Shown here: piece after piece, positions 7,739-15,166 of the stretch | Numbering within the stretch: the stretch's first letter is position 1 | Layout of the letters: each line of letters begins with the position of its first letter | Assembly (NCBI GenBank): GCA_001942045.1 | Contig: MSTD01000061.1 | Span: 9,931 to 30,389 of the forward strand | Length of the DNA stretch: 20,459 nucleotides | Direction: 5' to 3' | Source: Mycolicibacterium porcinum | GTDB lineage: Bacteria > Actinomycetota > Actinomycetes > Mycobacteriales > Mycobacteriaceae | Position numbers and translations under genes: made by a program | Notes under the pieces: model-generated | Databases searched by the model: none | The model's input: the letters and a program-made list of their open reading frames with translations, nothing else | Told to the model about the DNA's origin: nothing

Positions 7739-7795
7739 CGAACGTGAAGAAGATCGCGAGAATTCTCGGAAATGTCGCGATCTTCTTCACCTTCG
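7739..7795 (-). terminator. Strong inverted repeat after glmS, likely terminator
   Basis: A perfect 16-bp inverted repeat (7744-7759 with 7775-7790) extends to 21 bp with one mismatch, around a 15-base loop. It starts 14 bases after the glmS stop codon and ends 13 bases before the next gene's start on the same strand. There is no T-tract, which is common for mycobacterial terminators. A 12-bp palindrome, CGAGAATTCTCG (7757-7768), lies across one arm and the loop, so a protein-binding or RNA-level control site is an alternative. Confidence 0.6.
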
Positions 7796-7809
7796 ACGGG
7801 ATAGCGGTG

Positions 7810-9687
7810 CTACTCGACGGTGACGGACTTGGCCAGGTTGCGCGGCTTGTCGACGTCGTAGCCGCGCGCCCGGGCCACCCCGGCCGCGAACACCTGCAGC
7901 GGAATGGTCGACAGCAACGGCTGGAAAAGCGTTGACACCGCCGGGATCTCGATCAGGTGATCGGCGTACGGCCGCACCGTGTCGTCACCTTCCTCGGCGA
8001 TCACGATGGTCACCGCGCCGCGGGCCTGGATCTCGCGGATGTTGGACAGCAGCTTGGCGTGCAGCATCTGCGCGTTCTTGGGCGACGGCATCACCACGAT
8101 CACCGGCAGGTCCTCGTCGATCAGCGCGATCGGACCGTGCTTGAGCTCACCGGCGGCGAAGCCCTCGGCGTGCATGTAGGCCAGCTCCTTGAGCTTGAGC
8201 GCACCCTCCAGCGCCACCGGGTAGCCGACGTGCCGGCCCAGGAACAGCACCGTCGGCGACTTCGCGAACTGCCGCGCCAACTGCCCCACCGATTCGATGC
8301 CGGCCAGCACGCGGCCGATCAATGCCGGCATGGCCTCCAGATCGTGGTACTCGCGCTCGACCTCGTCCGGGTACTTGGTCCCACGGGCCTGCGCCAGGGC
8401 CAGCCCCACCAGGTAGTTCGCCGCGATCTGCGCGAGGAACGTCTTGGTGGCGGCCACACCGATCTCCGGCCCGGCCCGGGTGTAGAGCACCGCGTCGGCC
8501 TCGCGCGGGATCTGGCTGCCGTTGGTGTTGCAGATCGCCAGCACCTTGGCCTTCTGAGTCTTGGCGTGCCGCACCGCTTCCAGGGTGTCGGCGGTCTCGC
8601 CGGACTGCGAGATGGCGATTACCAGGGTGCTGCGGTCCAGCACGGGGTCGCGGTAGCGGAACTCGCTGGCGAGCTCGACCTCGACGGGCAGCCGCGTCCA
8701 GTGCTCGATGGCGTACTTGGCCAGCAGACCCGAGTGGTAGGCGGTGCCGCAGGCGACGATGAAGACCTTGTCGATCTCGCGCAGTTCCTGATCGGACAGG
8801 CGCTGCTCGTCGAGCACGATCTGACCGTCGACGAAATGCCCCAGCAGGGTGTCGGCGACCGCGGCGGGCTGCTCGGCGATCTCCTTGAGCATGAAGTAGT
8901 CGTAGCCACCCTTTTCGGCGGCGTCGAGATCCCAGTCGATGTGGAATTCCCGGTAGTCCCGGCCCGCCTCCAGATCATCGCGGCCGAAGAAGTCGGTGAT
9001 CCGGTAGCCGTCGGCGGTCAGCACCACCGCCTGGTCCTGACCGAGCTCGACGGCGTGGCGGGTGTGCTCGATGAATGCCGCCACGTCCGAGCCGACGAAC
9101 ATCTCGCCCTCGCCGATACCCACGACGAGCGGGGTGGACCGGCGCGCGGCGACGATCATGCCCGGATCGTCGGCGTTGGCGAACACCAGGGTGAAGTGGC
9201 CCTCCAGACGCTGCAGCACGGCCAGGACGGAGGCCGGGAAGTCCCCCGCGGTGTCGCCGTCGGCGTACTGGCGGGCCACCAGGTGCACGGCCACCTCGGA
9301 GTCGGTGTCGCTGGCGAACTCGACCCCGGCGGCCTCCAGCTCGGCGCGCAGGCCGGCGAAGTTCTCGATGATGCCGTTGTGGACGACGGCGATCTTGCCC
9401 GCCGCGTCGCGGTGCGGGTGCGCATTGCGGTCCGTGGGCCGGCCATGGGTGGCCCAGCGGGTGTGGCCGAGGCCGGTGCTTCCGGTCAGCACGCCTTCGT
9501 CGGTCTCGGCGAGGGCGGTCTCCAGGTTGGCCAGCCGGCCCGCGCGGCGACGCACCGTCAACCCGCCGTTGCCGTCGATCAGTGCGATGCCCGCGGAGTC
9601 GTAGCCTCGGTATTCCATCCGGCGCAGCGCGTCGACCACGATGTCCCGGGCCGGGCGCGCCCCGACGTAGCCGACGATTCCACACAT
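7810..9687 (-). CDS. glmS: Glutamine--fructose-6-phosphate aminotransferase (isomerizing)
   Basis: Predicted 625-residue cytosolic enzyme making glucosamine-6-phosphate from fructose-6-phosphate and glutamine, the entry step to UDP-GlcNAc and peptidoglycan. The N-terminal Ntn glutaminase domain begins MCGIVGYVG, with nucleophile C2 exposed once Met is removed. RRMEYRGYDSAG (22-33) and GLGHTRWATHG are glutaminase motifs. Two SIS isomerase domains follow, the first with ISQSGETADT. The C-terminus KPRNLAKSVTVE is the conserved GlmS tail. Length is typical for actinobacteria. No glmS ribozyme-like leader is apparent. It is divergent from the DLH-like gene and followed by a strong hairpin. Identification is secure. 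Confidence 0.97.
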   Translation of the reverse strand: MCGIVGYVGARPARDIVVDALRRMEYRGYDSAGIALIDGNGGLTVRRRAGRLANLETALAETDEGVLTGSTGLGHTRWATHGRPTDRNAHPHRDAAGKIAVVHNGIIENFAGLRAELEAAGVEFASDTDSEVAVHLVARQYADGDTAGDFPASVLAVLQRLEGHFTLVFANADDPGMIVAARRSTPLVVGIGEGEMFVGSDVAAFIEHTRHAVELGQDQAVVLTADGYRITDFFGRDDLEAGRDYREFHIDWDLDAAEKGGYDYFMLKEIAEQPAAVADTLLGHFVDGQIVLDEQRLSDQELREIDKVFIVACGTAYHSGLLAKYAIEHWTRLPVEVELASEFRYRDPVLDRSTLVIAISQSGETADTLEAVRHAKTQKAKVLAICNTNGSQIPREADAVLYTRAGPEIGVAATKTFLAQIAANYLVGLALAQARGTKYPDEVEREYHDLEAMPALIGRVLAGIESVGQLARQFAKSPTVLFLGRHVGYPVALEGALKLKELAYMHAEGFAAGELKHGPIALIDEDLPVIVVMPSPKNAQMLHAKLLSNIREIQARGAVTIVIAEEGDDTVRPYADHLIEIPAVSTLFQPLLSTIPLQVFAAGVARARGYDVDKPRNLAKSVTVE

Positions 9688-9791
9688 AGGGTCCCAGGGT
9701 AGTGCAGGCGGAGCGCTGGCCCGATTCCGCGCGACAGGGTTTGACGCAGATCACCGCGCACGCACCCGGGCGCGAATTCAGCCGGCTGCGC

Positions 9792-9797
9792 TACGGT
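9792..9797 (+). promoter_or_regulatory. -10 box of the DLH-like gene, leaderless
   Basis: TACGGT fits TANNNT and ends six bases before the GTG at 9804, so transcription should begin at or next to the start codon. This supports the 9804 start over a longer reading beginning at 9702. Confidence 0.55.
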
Positions 9798-9803
9798 CAA
9801 CCC

Positions 9804-10655
9804 GTGGCCAGCACAAAGAAGCTCTTCGCAGGGTTGACCCGCCGCGGACCGCACCGGGTTCTGCGCGGTGACCTGGCGTTCGCCGGCATGCCGGGAGTGG
9901 TGTACACGCCCGAGTCCGGCCTGAATCTGCCCGGTGTGGTGTTCGGCCACGAATGGATGACGCGGGCCGAGAACTACACCGGCACGCTCGAGCACCTGGC
10001 GTCGTGGGGCATCGTGGCCGCGGCACCCGACACCGAGGCGGGCCTGGCCCCGTCGGTGCTCAATTTCGCCTTCGACCTCGGCGCGGCCCTCGAGATCATC
10101 ACCGGGGTCCGGCTGGGGACCGGCAAGATCAGCGTGCACCCGGGCAAGCGGGGTGTGGTCGGGCACGGATTCGGCGGCTCGGCCGCGGTCTTCGCCGCCG
10201 CAGGTATGGGCGGTTCCGCCCAGCGTCCCAAGGCCGTGGTGTCACTCTTCCCGACCGTGACCAAGCCGCCGGCCGAACAACCGGCGTCGACGCTGCAGGT
10301 GCCCGGCCTGATCCTCACCGCCCCCGGCGACCCGATGACACTGCGCTCGAACGCCGTGGAGCTGGCCCGGGCCTGGGACGGTGCGACGCTGCGGACGGTC
10401 AGCAAGGCGCAGGCGGGCGGCCTGGTCGAGGGGCGCCGGCTGGCCCGGTTCATCGGATTGCCCGGCGCCGACAAGGACACCCAGAAGATCGTCCGCGGCC
10501 TGCTCACCGGGTACCTGCTGGCCACGCTGGCCGGCGACAAGACCTACCGCGACTTCGCCGATCCTCACGGCGACCTGCCGCACACCGAACCCGCCGACCC
10601 CAACGCCGATCCGGTGGCGCTGGAGGACAAGGTCGTCGCGCTGCTCAAGCCGTAA
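9804..10655 (+). CDS. Dienelactone-hydrolase-fold protein lacking the catalytic serine
   Basis: Predicted 283-residue alpha/beta-hydrolase-fold protein of dienelactone-hydrolase type. FGHEWMTR (48-55), IVAAAPDTE (70-78) and the nucleophile-elbow segment GKRGVVGHGFGGSAA (114-128) show the fold. The elbow reads G-H-G-F-G, so the usual Ser or Cys nucleophile is Gly122. The expected catalytic His near KAQAGGLVEGRR is also absent, while the acid position (GDP in LTAPGDPMT) is kept. It is therefore probably non-catalytic or uses another mechanism. The GTG at 9804 is chosen because of the TACGGT box six bases upstream. It is divergent from glmS; I recall a similar gene near glmS in other mycobacteria, suggesting a conserved but unknown role. 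It converges on the SDR gene with seven bases between. Confidence 0.75.
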   Translation: MASTKKLFAGLTRRGPHRVLRGDLAFAGMPGVVYTPESGLNLPGVVFGHEWMTRAENYTGTLEHLASWGIVAAAPDTEAGLAPSVLNFAFDLGAALEIITGVRLGTGKISVHPGKRGVVGHGFGGSAAVFAAAGMGGSAQRPKAVVSLFPTVTKPPAEQPASTLQVPGLILTAPGDPMTLRSNAVELARAWDGATLRTVSKAQAGGLVEGRRLARFIGLPGADKDTQKIVRGLLTGYLLATLAGDKTYRDFADPHGDLPHTEPADPNADPVALEDKVVALLKP

Positions 10656-10662
10656 CCTGGCC

Positions 10663-11379
10663 TCACACCAAGGTGGTGCCGCCGTCGACGGTCAACACCA
10701 CGCCGGTGCCGAACTCCTGTTCCATCAGATAGACGTACGCCAACGCGGTGTCAGTCGGCTGACCGATCCGGCCCGCGGGGAGATTGCTCGCGAACTGCTC
10801 GTACACCGCGTCGCGATCGACGTCACCGAGCGCCGACCACAGTGGGGTCTCGATGGGCCCGGGGGCGACGGCATTGACGCGCAGCGGTGCGAGTTCGACG
10901 GCCAGCGCGCGGGTCATCGCGTTGATCGCACCGCAGACGGCGGTGGGCAGCACTCCCAACCCGGGCTTCTCGGCAGCGGTGCCACTGGTCAGCGTGATCG
11001 ACCCGCCGGGCGTGATCTTGGGAGCGAACTCCCGCACCGCCTGCAACTGGCCGCTGAAGCGGGTGCCGAGGAAGTCACTGATCACTTCGTCGGTGAGGTC
11101 GGCCAGGCCGACCATGGTGAGCGACTCCCCCGCGGTGAACACCAGATGCTCGATCTGCCCGACCTCGTCGACGAGATGACTGAGCGACGCGGGATCACGG
11201 AGGTCGACGGTCATCCCGCGAGCGGTCTCGCCGAGGCCGGCCAACGCCCGGTCGACGTTGGATTGATTGCGCGACACCACGATCGGGATGCCGCCTCTGT
11301 CGGCCACCGCTTCCGCGACGCCCAGACCGATACCGGAAGTGCCGCCGATGACGAGGACCCGTGCGTTCTTGAGGTTCAT
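10663..11379 (-). CDS. Divergent short-chain dehydrogenase/reductase
   Basis: Predicted 238-residue Rossmann-fold protein of the SDR superfamily. The cofactor motif GGTSGIG is at residues 12-18, the NAG-like motif is replaced by FTAGE (81-85), and the C-terminal AVAPGPIETP matches the family. The active-site Ser is present (S132), but at the canonical spacing the Tyr is Pro145 and the Lys is Cys149. Catalysis by the normal Ser-Tyr-Lys mechanism is thus unlikely. The rest of the fold is well kept, with no frameshift, so this looks like a real subgroup and not decay. It is divergent from a LysR regulator, the usual arrangement for a regulator and its target. Substrate unknown. Confidence 0.85.
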   Translation of the reverse strand: MNLKNARVLVIGGTSGIGLGVAEAVADRGGIPIVVSRNQSNVDRALAGLGETARGMTVDLRDPASLSHLVDEVGQIEHLVFTAGESLTMVGLADLTDEVISDFLGTRFSGQLQAVREFAPKITPGGSITLTSGTAAEKPGLGVLPTAVCGAINAMTRALAVELAPLRVNAVAPGPIETPLWSALGDVDRDAVYEQFASNLPAGRIGQPTDTALAYVYLMEQEFGTGVVLTVDGGTTLV

Positions 11380-11388
11380 GAGTCCACT

Positions 11389-11421
11389 GTGAATTCACGG
11401 CGGCTGAGTCGTCCAAGACTC
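11389..11421. promoter_or_regulatory. Palindromes between the SDR and LysR genes, candidate LysR site
   Basis: The 71-bp divergent gap holds GTGAATTCAC (11389-11398, perfect palindrome) and GAGTCGTCCAAGACTC (11406-11421, 5-bp arms around six bases). Either could bind the LysR protein controlling both genes. Short palindromes like these can occur by chance. Confidence 0.35.
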
Positions 11422-11438
11422 TTTTCGTCGCCCGGCGA

Positions 11439-11444
11439 TACCCT
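11439..11444 (+). promoter_or_regulatory. -10 box of the LysR gene, leaderless
   Basis: TACCCT fits TANNNT and ends six bases before the ATG at 11451, predicting a leaderless transcript. No Shine-Dalgarno at normal distance is present. Confidence 0.5.
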
Positions 11445-11450
11445 CGGGGT

Positions 11451-12335
11451 ATGAGCACACCGGACCTCGACCTGCGCAAACTGCGGTATTTCGTCGCGGT
11501 CGCCGAGGAGCTCAATTTTGGGCGTGCCGCGCAGCGACTGCACATCGCGCAGCCCGTGCTGTCGCGCCAGATCCGGTCGTTCGAGAGCGAGCTCGGTACC
11601 CAACTGTTCGTCCGCGGCAACACCGGCACCCAGCTGACCACCGCCGGTACCCAGTTGTTGCAGGACGCCAAGGTTCTGCTCGACGACGCCCAAGCGCTGC
11701 GGCAGCGGTTGGCCCGAGCCGCTGGGCACACGGTGACCGTGACGGTCGGGGTGATGGCCGGGCTGCGCGCGACGGCGGCGGCCGCCGCGTTCGAGGCAGG
11801 CGACCCGCGACGCCGTGCGGTCGTGCGCCAGATCCCGTGGCAGCAGCAGGCCGAGCTGGTCAGGTCCGGCGAGGTGGATGTGGTCTACGCGCGTGAACCC
11901 GTCGACCACCGCGGGCTGGGGAGCGCCCCGCTCCTGGAAGAACCGATGGACGCGGTGCTGCCCGCCGACGACGACCTCGTGGCGCGCACATCGGTGCGGT
12001 TGGCGGATCTCGCGTCACGCGTGTTGTTGCTGCCGGACCCCGCGATGGTTCCGGGCTGGCAGACGGACCTCGTCGGGCCCGGCCAACGGTGGGCACCGCC
12101 CCGCGAGGAGTTCCGCACCGTGGAAGACAAACTCGAACATGTTGCCGCGCATGAGGGTTTCGTCATCCTGCCGCACTCCACTACCGCCTACTACCGCCGG
12201 CCAGATGTCCGCGCGGTGCCGATCGAGGACCTGAGCCCCTCCCGGGTGACGCTCATCTGGAACGCGGCCACGGACAACCCGGTGCGGGACGAGTTCGTGG
12301 CGGCTGCCCTGGCGTGCCGGGATCAGACGACGTGA
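11451..12335 (+). CDS. LysR-family transcriptional regulator
   Basis: Predicted 294-residue regulator. The N-terminal winged helix-turn-helix spans about residues 7-65: LRKLRYFVAVAEELNFGRAA, then QRLHIAQPVLSRQIRSFE and GTQLFVR are the standard LysR signature. The effector-binding domain (about 95-290) has a type-2 periplasmic-binding-protein fold pattern, including VDVVYAREP and an AAHEGFVILP segment. It starts 71 bases from the divergent SDR gene and probably controls it in response to a small ligand. The transcript appears leaderless. Nothing indicates truncation. The ligand cannot be guessed. Confidence 0.92.
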   Translation: MSTPDLDLRKLRYFVAVAEELNFGRAAQRLHIAQPVLSRQIRSFESELGTQLFVRGNTGTQLTTAGTQLLQDAKVLLDDAQALRQRLARAAGHTVTVTVGVMAGLRATAAAAAFEAGDPRRRAVVRQIPWQQQAELVRSGEVDVVYAREPVDHRGLGSAPLLEEPMDAVLPADDDLVARTSVRLADLASRVLLLPDPAMVPGWQTDLVGPGQRWAPPREEFRTVEDKLEHVAAHEGFVILPHSTTAYYRRPDVRAVPIEDLSPSRVTLIWNAATDNPVRDEFVAAALACRDQTT

Positions 12336-12420
12336 TCAGGCCGACCACAAACACCACCCGGGCGTGCCGCTCTGGTAATCAAGGCAATTGATCACGTAGG
12401 GCAATGGCGCGGCGCCTCCG

Positions 12421-12426
12421 TAAAGT
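12421..12426 (+). promoter_or_regulatory. -10 box of the phosphotransferase gene
   Basis: TAAAGT fits TANNNT and ends eight bases before the GTG at 12435. No Shine-Dalgarno is seen, so a leaderless or nearly leaderless transcript is likely. Confidence 0.42.
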
Positions 12427-12434
12427 GAATTCGT

Positions 12435-13331
12435 GTGACCGACGCCGAGATCGAGATCACCGCGGATCTGGTCCGCGAGCTGCTAGAGGACCAGCATCCA
12501 GACCTCGCAGGGCTGACCATCCGCGAGGTGGAAGGCGGCTGGGGCAACCAAATGTGGCGTCTCGGGGACGAGTTGGCCGTGCGTATGCAGCGCATGGACC
12601 GAACCCCAGAGCTCCAATTCAAGGAGCGGCAGTGGCTACCTGTGCTAGCCCCGCGCCTGCCACTCCCGGTGCCGAACCCGGTTCGAGTCGGCGTACCGTC
12701 TGAGCGCTTTCCCAAGCACTGGACCGTGATGACATGGGTTCCTGGCGTGCCACTCGACCGAAGCACGATCAGCCGCGACGCCTGTGCAGCAGACACGCTG
12801 GCGGGCTTCCTCCGGGCGCTGCACGCGGAGGCCCCGGCCGAGGCGCCGATCGCGGTAGACCGCGGGACTCATCCCCGGAACTGCTCAGACGGCTTCGAGC
12901 GCTTCTTCCAGGCCGTTGTTCCCGACGACATCGCTGCCGATGTCCGGACCGTCTGGGATGACGCCGTTGCGGCACCGGAGTGGGAGGACCCGCCGGTGTG
13001 GATTCACGGCGACCTCCATCCCGCGAACGTCATCGTCTCCGACGGAACACTCTCGGGCATCGTCGACTTCGGTGACATGTGCGCCGGCGATCCCGCGTGG
13101 GATCTCGCTGCGGCGTGGGTGCTGCTACCTGCGGGCGCTGCCCCACGATTCTTCGACATGTACGCAAAGGCAGATGAAGCGGCGATCCGGCGCGCCCGCG
13201 GGCTGGCCGCCATGAAAAGCCTCTTCCTGATGCTGATGGGACAGAACGGCATTCGGGGCCTCCCGGGCGGCAAGCCGAACTGGGGTCCGCTAGGCCGCGC
13301 AGCCCTTGACCGGGTCCTTGGGGGCGTTTGA
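12435..13331 (+). CDS. Aminoglycoside-phosphotransferase-family (APH) kinase
   Basis: Predicted 298-residue protein-kinase-like small-molecule kinase. The catalytic loop HGDLHPAN starts at H191, with the catalytic base D193 and N198. The metal-binding Asp is D211 in IVDFGD. The N-lobe has GGWGNQMWRL (35-44), a nucleotide-loop-like segment, followed by ELAVRMQR with a positively charged residue at the beta-3 position (Arg rather than the usual Lys). Members of this family phosphorylate antibiotics, homoserine, choline or other alcohols; the substrate here is unknown. The GTG start follows a TAAAGT box. It is first in a rightward run with the Clp_N protein and the amidase (129-base gap). A role in antibiotic resistance is possible but not shown. 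Confidence 0.85.
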   Translation: MTDAEIEITADLVRELLEDQHPDLAGLTIREVEGGWGNQMWRLGDELAVRMQRMDRTPELQFKERQWLPVLAPRLPLPVPNPVRVGVPSERFPKHWTVMTWVPGVPLDRSTISRDACAADTLAGFLRALHAEAPAEAPIAVDRGTHPRNCSDGFERFFQAVVPDDIAADVRTVWDDAVAAPEWEDPPVWIHGDLHPANVIVSDGTLSGIVDFGDMCAGDPAWDLAAAWVLLPAGAAPRFFDMYAKADEAAIRRARGLAAMKSLFLMLMGQNGIRGLPGGKPNWGPLGRAALDRVLGGV

Positions 13332-13460
13332 TGCACGCGCGGCAGGTCGAGCTGCATTCCATATCCTGCCGACAGCGCTCGAATACGTGCGACACTGGCC
13401 GTCTGACGCTGCGCTGGGTAAATGCGGCGGAGTCACACCACTGAACTGGAGACAACGGGC

Positions 13461-14231
13461 ATGTTCGAACAGTTCACCAACGAGGCTCGCAAGATTGTCA
13501 TCGCGGCGCAACAGCACGCCCGCGCCCGGCGCCACAACTACCTCGGCACTGCCCATCTGTTGCTGGCGCTCACCGACGACCAAGCCGAGCCCGTGGCTCA
13601 AGCCTTCTCAGCGCTCGACGTGGCAACGGCCGAACTACGCGCCCACCTCAACGACTCGAATCCACCTGGCACGCAACAGCCCTCTGAATACATTCCCTTC
13701 ACCTCGCGGTGCAAAACAGCGATAACGCACAGCTACGCCGAGGCCATCAGAACCAACCAATCCGTCGACGTCGCCGCCCTCGGCGTCGGCCTGACCCTCG
13801 TCGAAGGCGGGGCCGCAGCACAGACCTTGCGGCACTTCACCCTTGCTCCAGCGCGGCTGCGTGACCAACTCATCTCACTGCGCGGCTCAGGCACCCCGGC
13901 CCCGGCAGACGTACCCACGGTGCAGCGCCCGCACGGCTACCACCCCCGCGACGCAACCGAACTAACGGCCGATCAGCTTGCGATCGTCTCGGTGACATAC
14001 CTCGAAGATCGCGGAGACCAAGCGCTGGTGCGCCTGCCCGGCGGATCACATACCAGCGTGCCCAACGCCACCCTCACCCCCGTGCCCGACAACGTGCCGA
14101 CGACGCCATGGAGTTCTGTATTCGGCATCCATATGCACTTTCTCGGCGACCACGACGGCCAGGCCCTGATACGCCTGCCCGACCAGACACAAACCGTCGT
14201 CGACTACACCGCGCTGACCATTCCGCGATGA
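13461..14231 (+). CDS. Stand-alone Clp N-domain protein with two C-terminal repeats
   Basis: Predicted 256-residue cytosolic protein. Residues 1-145 match both halves of the ClpC/ClpA N-domain: MFEQFTNEARKIVIAAQQHA, then NYLGTAHLLLAL, IPFTSRCKTAI, and VGLTLVEGGAAAQ. No AAA+ ATPase follows: there are no Walker motifs, so it is not a ClpC. Residues 176-209 and 221-255 form two imperfect repeats sharing L-x-D-x3-Q-A-L-[VI]-R-L-P, probably small beta units. ATG at 13461 follows GGAGAC by seven bases. The stop overlaps the amidase start (ATGA), so the two are translationally coupled. Known relatives with a lone Clp N-domain (mycobacterial ClpC2) act as decoys that protect ClpC1 from antibiotics; here the domain is N-terminal and the C-terminus is different. 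An adaptor delivering substrates is the alternative. Confidence 0.85.
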   Translation: MFEQFTNEARKIVIAAQQHARARRHNYLGTAHLLLALTDDQAEPVAQAFSALDVATAELRAHLNDSNPPGTQQPSEYIPFTSRCKTAITHSYAEAIRTNQSVDVAALGVGLTLVEGGAAAQTLRHFTLAPARLRDQLISLRGSGTPAPADVPTVQRPHGYHPRDATELTADQLAIVSVTYLEDRGDQALVRLPGGSHTSVPNATLTPVPDNVPTTPWSSVFGIHMHFLGDHDGQALIRLPDQTQTVVDYTALTIPR

Positions 14232-15052
14232 TCCAGCCGCCAAGCCGTGGACCAGGGGCGCAGCATGACGCTCTAACTCGTCGGCAACTGCTGCAGATCG
14301 GCGGCGGCCTCGGGTTGGCCGCAACGCTCGGCGCATGCACCGTGGGCGCCGAACCGAACCCGAGTCCCACCCCGCCGCCACCGAACATCACCCTGCCCCC
14401 GCAGCCAGCTGCAGCCAGTCCGGTGCCGCTGGAACCAGCGCCAGCCACAACGATGGCCCCTGCTCAACCCGTGGTCCAGATCTGCCGTCAGGCCTGGGGC
14501 GCGGCACCGGCACGCTCCGGCGGACGTCCGCACACCATCACTCGAATGACGTTGCACCACACCGCCGTTGTTCTCGGCGACAATCGGCTCGCCCCGAGCC
14601 GGTTACGTCAACACCAACGCTTCCACCAAAATGACCGGGGATGGATCGACATTGCCTACCACGTCAGCGTCGACCGCAACGGCAACATCTACGAACTACG
14701 CACCCCCGAGATCGCCGGCGACACCGCAACCGACTACGACCCCGCCGGGCACTTCCTGGTCCTGTGCGAAGGCGACTTCGACCAGGAACCCGTCTCCGAA
14801 GCCCAACTCGACGGGGCAGCAACAGCATTCGCCTGGGCCGCCCAGCAATTCCGTCTGGCCAGCGGCACACTCGGCGGACACCGAGACTTCGCCGATACCT
14901 CCTGCCCCGGCGCCAACCTCTACGCGCACCTCACCTCCGGTGACCTACGCACCCGCATCGATGCCCTCCTCGCCGCCGGGCCCGTCGACCTGCAACGCCT
15001 GTGCGGGGAACAAGCCGCGGCCAAGGTGGCGGACATCGAAGCCGGCCACTAG
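14228..15052 (+). CDS. Tat-exported lipoprotein N-acetylmuramoyl-L-alanine amidase (PGRP/Amidase_2 fold)
   Basis: Predicted 274-residue cell-envelope enzyme cutting the bond between MurNAc and the stem peptide. The signal has a twin-arginine motif (TRRQLL, R18-R19), a hydrophobic stretch and a lipobox LGAC with C37, so it should be exported folded and lipid-anchored. A Pro-rich linker (43-82) leads to the amidase domain (about 88-240). Zinc ligands are in LHHTA (H110/H111), H218 and C226 (TSCPG); Y144 is the conserved active-site Tyr. The ATG at 14228 overlaps the previous stop as ATGA. A longer in-frame reading from 14108 would begin inside the Clp_N gene and push the Tat signal inward, so I reject it. 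Why a wall amidase is coupled to a cytosolic Clp N-domain protein is unknown. Confidence 0.88.
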   Translation: MIQPPSRGPGAQHDALTRRQLLQIGGGLGLAATLGACTVGAEPNPSPTPPPPNITLPPQPAAASPVPLEPAPATTMAPAQPVVQICRQAWGAAPARSGGRPHTITRMTLHHTAVVLGDNRLAPSRLRQHQRFHQNDRGWIDIAYHVSVDRNGNIYELRTPEIAGDTATDYDPAGHFLVLCEGDFDQEPVSEAQLDGAATAFAWAAQQFRLASGTLGGHRDFADTSCPGANLYAHLTSGDLRTRIDALLAAGPVDLQRLCGEQAAAKVADIEAGH

Positions 15053-15081
15053 CCGGAACTCCCGACGACCACGACTGTCGA

Positions 15082-15166
15082 GATGCAGCGAAGATTGACG
15101 GGGCACGCCGGGCTAGTTTGACAAGACTTCGGCGTGTCGCCTTAGCGTGTCGATCTTCGCTGCATC
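15082..15166. repeat. 85-bp inverted-repeat element
   Basis: GATGCAGCGAAGATTGAC (15082-15099) and GTCGATCTTCGCTGCATC (15149-15166) are inverted copies with one mismatch, which becomes a U-G pair in plus-strand RNA. A nested pair CACGCCG/CGGCGTG lies inside. It begins 30 bases after the amidase stop. It could be a transcription terminator without a T-tract, or a small non-autonomous mobile element with 18-bp terminal repeats. No clear target-site duplication flanks it. Confidence 0.6.

Noticed and set aside
7957..9702. 581-codon open frame on the plus strand opposite glmS
   Set aside because: It is the mirror of a secure glmS gene in GC-rich DNA; its product is repetitive in Val/Gly/Asp/Gln/His and has no family motif.
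9739..9744. TTGACG as -35 box of the DLH-like gene
   Set aside because: It is 47 bases from the TACGGT -10 box, far too distant.
12331..12396. Inverted pair CGTGATCA / TGATCACG after the LysR gene as terminator
   Set aside because: Arms are only 8 bp with a loop of about 50 bases; TGATCA is itself a palindrome, so chance is likely.
14108..14227. Longer N-terminus for the amidase
   Set aside because: It would lie within the Clp_N gene and precede a proper Tat/lipobox signal; the ATGA overlap start is far better.
13461..14231. Truncated ClpC ATPase (pseudogene)
   Set aside because: The N-domain is complete and followed by its own repeated domain, with a good ribosome site and a coupled downstream gene; there is no trace of AAA+ sequence.
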